Shown here piece after piece: positions 5,163 to 5,482 of a stretch of DNA of 5,482 nt (position 1 is the first letter of the stretch; the number at the start of each line of letters is the position of its first letter). Both the position numbers and the translations under genes were made by a program. This DNA is from an uncultured Collinsella sp. (GTDB lineage Bacteria > Actinomycetota > Coriobacteriia > Coriobacteriales > Coriobacteriaceae). Location of the stretch: positions 1 through 5,482 of the forward strand of contig USCJ01000105.1 of the NCBI GenBank assembly GCA_900553215.1. The letters run 5' to 3'. Below the pieces are notes generated by a model. It was not told where the DNA came from. It did no database searches and was given only the letters and a program-made list of their open reading frames with translations.

Positions 5163-5482
5163 AGCTGGATTTTTCACAAAAATACGCCGTCCGGCCGCTG
5201 ACGGCGGGGGATGTAGACAAGATTTTAGCGCTCTGCGCGGAGAACGAGCAGTTCTACCGCTACCATCCGCCGCTTGCGACGAGGGAGAGCGTTTTGGAGG
5301 ACATGACGGCGCTGCCGCCGGGGAAATGCGCGGCGGACAAGCATTATCTCGGTTTTTTCGACAGAGAAACGCTCGTCGCCGTGCTGGACCTGATCGAGCG
5401 CTACCCGCAAGATGACACCGCCTACATCGGCTTCTTTATGACGAAAAAGGAGCGGCAGGGCCGCGGCCTTGGCACGGCGCTG
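5159..5482 (+). CDS. GNAT-family N-acetyltransferase, 3'-truncated by the window
   Basis: The frame from ATG 5159 stays open to the window edge, giving 108 residues. The family is usually about 140-170 residues, so the last third is missing. The opening KYAVRPLTAGDVDKILAL is the typical first strand and helix of GNAT proteins. The acetyl-CoA pyrophosphate-binding loop is visible as Q100-G-R-G-L-G105 (Q/RxxGxG/A), preceded by the strand YIGFFMTKKER. It transfers an acetyl group from acetyl-CoA to an amine that cannot be told from sequence. ATG overlaps the reductase stop as ATGA; GGAG at 5153-5156 is only two bases from the start, so translation probably depends on ribosomes finishing the upstream gene. 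Codon choice seems more GCG/CCG-rich than in metY and includes a TTA leucine, and the protein style recalls clostridial acetyltransferases, so acquisition by transfer is possible but unproven. Confidence 0.88.
   Translation, partial: MKLDFSQKYAVRPLTAGDVDKILALCAENEQFYRYHPPLATRESVLEDMTALPPGKCAADKHYLGFFDRETLVAVLDLIERYPQDDTAYIGFFMTKKERQGRGLGTAL

Noticed and set aside
3912..5177. 421-residue minus-strand ORF opposite the aldo/keto reductase
   Set aside because: Antisense shadow of a long GC-rich gene; its Arg/His-rich translation has no recognisable domain, while the plus strand shows the catalytic tetrad and eight cluster cysteines.

Overview
This 5.5 kb window looks like bacterial chromosome from a moderately GC-rich organism with tightly packed genes and strong GGAGG-type ribosome binding sites. 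The protein flavours (MetY, ketopantoate reductase, and an aldo/keto reductase carrying a C-terminal ferredoxin-like domain that starts MQYRVDPKSGNRIS) suggest a gut Actinomycetota of the class Coriobacteriia, for example Collinsella. That assignment rests on recognised protein style, not on a database match.

Layout, left to right. (1) The 3' part of a plus-strand metY gene (O-acetylhomoserine sulfhydrylase) ends at 1030 and is followed by a textbook terminator at 1091-1131. (2) A 312-base gap holds that terminator and an unexplained segment at 1138-1239 that could fold as a terminal stem enclosing two hairpins. (3) A plus-strand gene for an exported 258-residue protein has a signal peptide, an Ala/Glu-rich helical middle, a Ser/Gly/Tyr linker and a C-terminal domain with three spaced aspartates. 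(4) After a large inverted repeat comes a 68-residue two-helix membrane protein, preceded by a possible 13-codon leader ORF that overlaps its start. (5) A long hairpin at 2550-2587 sits between convergent genes. (6) On the minus strand lie a 2-dehydropantoate 2-reductase (panE family) and, upstream of it, a 64-residue ORF that resembles only the C-terminal end of the cyclase (kynurenine formamidase-like) family. A minus-strand terminator-like hairpin separates the two. (7) Divergently, on the plus strand, an aldo/keto reductase with eight C-terminal cysteines for two [4Fe-4S] clusters overlaps by four bases a GNAT acetyltransferase that runs off the window.

Most of the window is housekeeping or accessory metabolism: sulfur assimilation into homocysteine, pantoate/CoA precursor synthesis and a redox enzyme. 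MetY, the secreted protein and the small membrane protein appear to be separate transcription units. The reductase and acetyltransferase form a translationally coupled pair. I see no mobile element, CRISPR array, tRNA or rRNA, and no convincing new multi-gene system. The least explained parts are the structured gap at 1138-1239, the secreted protein with its small membrane neighbour, and the cyclase-like fragment.
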